From assembly GCF_040807025.1 (NCBI RefSeq), contig NC_090942.1, positions 181,301,247 to 181,365,246 of the forward strand: a stretch of 64,000 nt of DNA. The letters are read 5' to 3'. Shown one piece after another: positions 62,801 through 64,000 of this stretch. Made by a program: the position numbers and the translations under genes. Source of the DNA: Struthio camelus. Lineage: Eukaryota > Chordata > Aves > Struthioniformes > Struthionidae. How positions within the stretch are numbered: position 1 is the first letter of the stretch; each line of letters begins with the position of its first letter. The notes under the pieces were generated by a model, which saw nothing but the letters and a program-made list of their open reading frames with translations, did no database searches and was not told the DNA's origin.

Positions 62801-63831
62801 GATCGAGCGTGGCAAGATGCAGCTCTTCCCGCGTGTGAGGTGAGGAAGCGTTTAACTCGTGCTTTGTTTCCAGGTACTGCAAAAGCTCTGCAGAAAGAGA
62901 AGAGCTTCCTGGAGGAGACTTTTCGGTGAGGAGAGGAGGTTTTGGTTATGTTGGGAAGTCAGCGGGCCCAGGGTCTGCAGAGGGGGCAAGTGGAGTTTGC
63001 AGTTGTGCCTGCTGGCTGTGACTCTAGCTCAGGAAAGAGCTGGCCTGCAGGGTGGGAGCTGGGATGGGGTGGCCCTGGAGATGAGCCTCTTGGAGGAAGC
63101 CAGTGGGATCAGGGTGACCCAGTGGGGGCAGGGTGGAGCCAGCCCTGCCTTCCTAGCTGTGGGAGAGCAAAGTTGCGAGGTGTGCAGGGGCAAAGCAGCC
63201 AGCGGGAGCAGGGGGGCTGCTGGAAGGTGACAGAAAGGCCTGCTTGACTTTCTCCCTGGGGCAAAGAGCAGCGTTGCTCCAGAGCAGGGTCAGCAAAGGC
63301 ACCAACAGCATCGCGTCCTCGTGGATCTTGTTACCGCTAAAGCCAAAGGAAGAGTTTGCTAGGGCTTGAAAGGGGCGATGTTGCTCCTCGTCCCCGTTTT
63401 GCCCTGCCTGGCCCCGCTCGCCTTGGGCTCCGGGGCTCCGGAGCGCGAGAAGACTGCTCAGCGCGCGCGGGTTGACGTCGCTGCAGTGGAAGATGTGCAC
63501 AGGGCCTTGCTTGTGCTGCGCTAGAATATGCTGTTGGTCTAGGCAGACGGAGCGGTATAGGTGATGCTAGCGTGTGTCGTCTTTCTGCGTGATCTTGTCT
63601 CTGAGTAGAGCGGCAGAGCAGTTTCTGGCCAGGACGGAACGCGTACCTACGGTGCCCAGCAAGACCAAAGGGACGCCCGGTGCCGCGTGTGCCTGTGAAT
63701 GCAGGGCCATTGTGGATTTGGTGCTTGTGCCGCTGGCTCACCACCACATGGCAATGGGCAACGATGCCAGAGCCCTTTATTACCTGCTGGAGTGCACGGC
63801 TGCCTACTTGCACGTCTCCGACAACTACCTG
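50852..63831 (+). CDS. ADCY10: Gene D: ADCY10-like soluble adenylyl cyclase, 5' exons 1-22 (runs off window)
   Basis: Exons: 50852-51005, 51813-51917, 52477-52515, 52867-53010, 53313-53518, 53810-53906, 54236-54324, 54501-54692, 54934-55055, 55460-55536, 55886-56075, 57128-57180, 57604-57757, 58160-58352, 58946-59032, 59438-59721, 60096-60232, 60759-60884, 61358-61612, 62001-62345, 62874-62925, 63609-63831. Exon 23 would start about 215 bases past the edge. The frame is open throughout. Three residues differ from B and C: His instead of Tyr at 649 in the Walker B segment (codon 59480-59482), Thr instead of Ala at 950 (codon 62144-62146), and Thr instead of Ala at 1097 (codon 63796-63798). W178 (53402-53404) and N647 (59474-59476) are shared with the other copies. 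Confidence 0.9.
55667..55694. repeat. Four copies of GGCCTGT, gene D intron 10
   Basis: Four-copy allele, as in gene C. Confidence 0.9.
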
Positions 63832-64000
63832 GTGAGTCGCCCTGCTTGCCGGAGCCCACTGCACAAGGAGGCCTCTCAGTTGCCTTGTCCTGGGCAAGCC
63901 GATTTTGCCATTGCACTAGGACGTGCCTCTGTGGGGACTTGGGGCTGAACCGCTGGCGTCAGAGCCGGCCTTCTCCCCCTGTTTGCTTCTCCTGGGGCAA
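63433..64000 (+). repeat. Tandem repeat unit 4 (partial)
   Basis: Start of a fourth period, cut by the window edge inside intron 22 of gene D. Over its first ~370 bases it matches unit 1 better than units 2 and 3. Confidence 0.95.

Larger units (their letters stand above)
42289..63432 (+). repeat. Tandem repeat unit 3 (21,144 bp)
   Basis: Third period, holding gene C exons 22-32, the C-D spacer and gene D exons 1-21. It lacks the 11-bp intron 9 insertion of unit 2 but shares its 5-bp intron 7 loss and four-copy intron 10 repeat, so variants are shuffled between units. Confidence 0.97.

Noticed and set aside
1-64000. Large direct repeats as ends of a virus-like or transposable element
   Set aside because: The repeats are full gene-bearing units in tandem; no reverse transcriptase, integrase, transposase, terminal inverted repeats or target-site duplications were seen.

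Overview
The window looks like vertebrate nuclear DNA, most likely from a bird. It is GC-rich, its genes have many exons with standard GT...AG introns mostly of 80-1,050 bp, and I recognised no interspersed transposon. The bird assignment is inference from gene compactness and GC content; the vertebrate assignment rests on protein similarity to human ADCY10, recalled from memory.

The whole window is a head-to-tail tandem array of one unit of about 21.1 kb. Units run 1-21126, 21127-42288, 42289-63432, and a fourth starts at 63433. Each repeat period carries one plus-strand gene for a soluble (bicarbonate-type) adenylyl cyclase, ADCY10-like. From left to right these are: gene A, of which only the 3' exons 22-32 are present (177-6407); gene B, complete (8548-27557); gene C, complete (29698-48713); and gene D, 5' exons 1-22 only (50852-63831, running off the right edge). 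I could place 32 coding exons for B and C. They join in frame to 4,851 nt, a 1,616-residue protein, against 1,610 in human. The order is cyclase domain C1, cyclase domain C2, P-loop NTPase, then a long TPR-like C-terminal half.

The genes are separated by about 2.1 kb of non-coding DNA (6408-8547, 27559-29697, 48715-50851). Each spacer holds the overlapping stop/poly(A) signal of the upstream gene, a perfect hairpin followed by a G-quadruplex motif, and the presumed promoter of the next gene. No other gene could be supported.

The copies are nearly identical. Every length difference I found lies in an intron or spacer, and only three amino-acid differences were seen between copies. This points to recent amplification or ongoing gene conversion of intact genes. 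Two functional positions differ from the human enzyme in all readable copies: the bicarbonate-site arginine (human R176) is tryptophan, and the Walker B acid pair DE is DN. The metal-binding, base-binding and transition-state residues are kept. The array may therefore encode cyclases with altered bicarbonate control.
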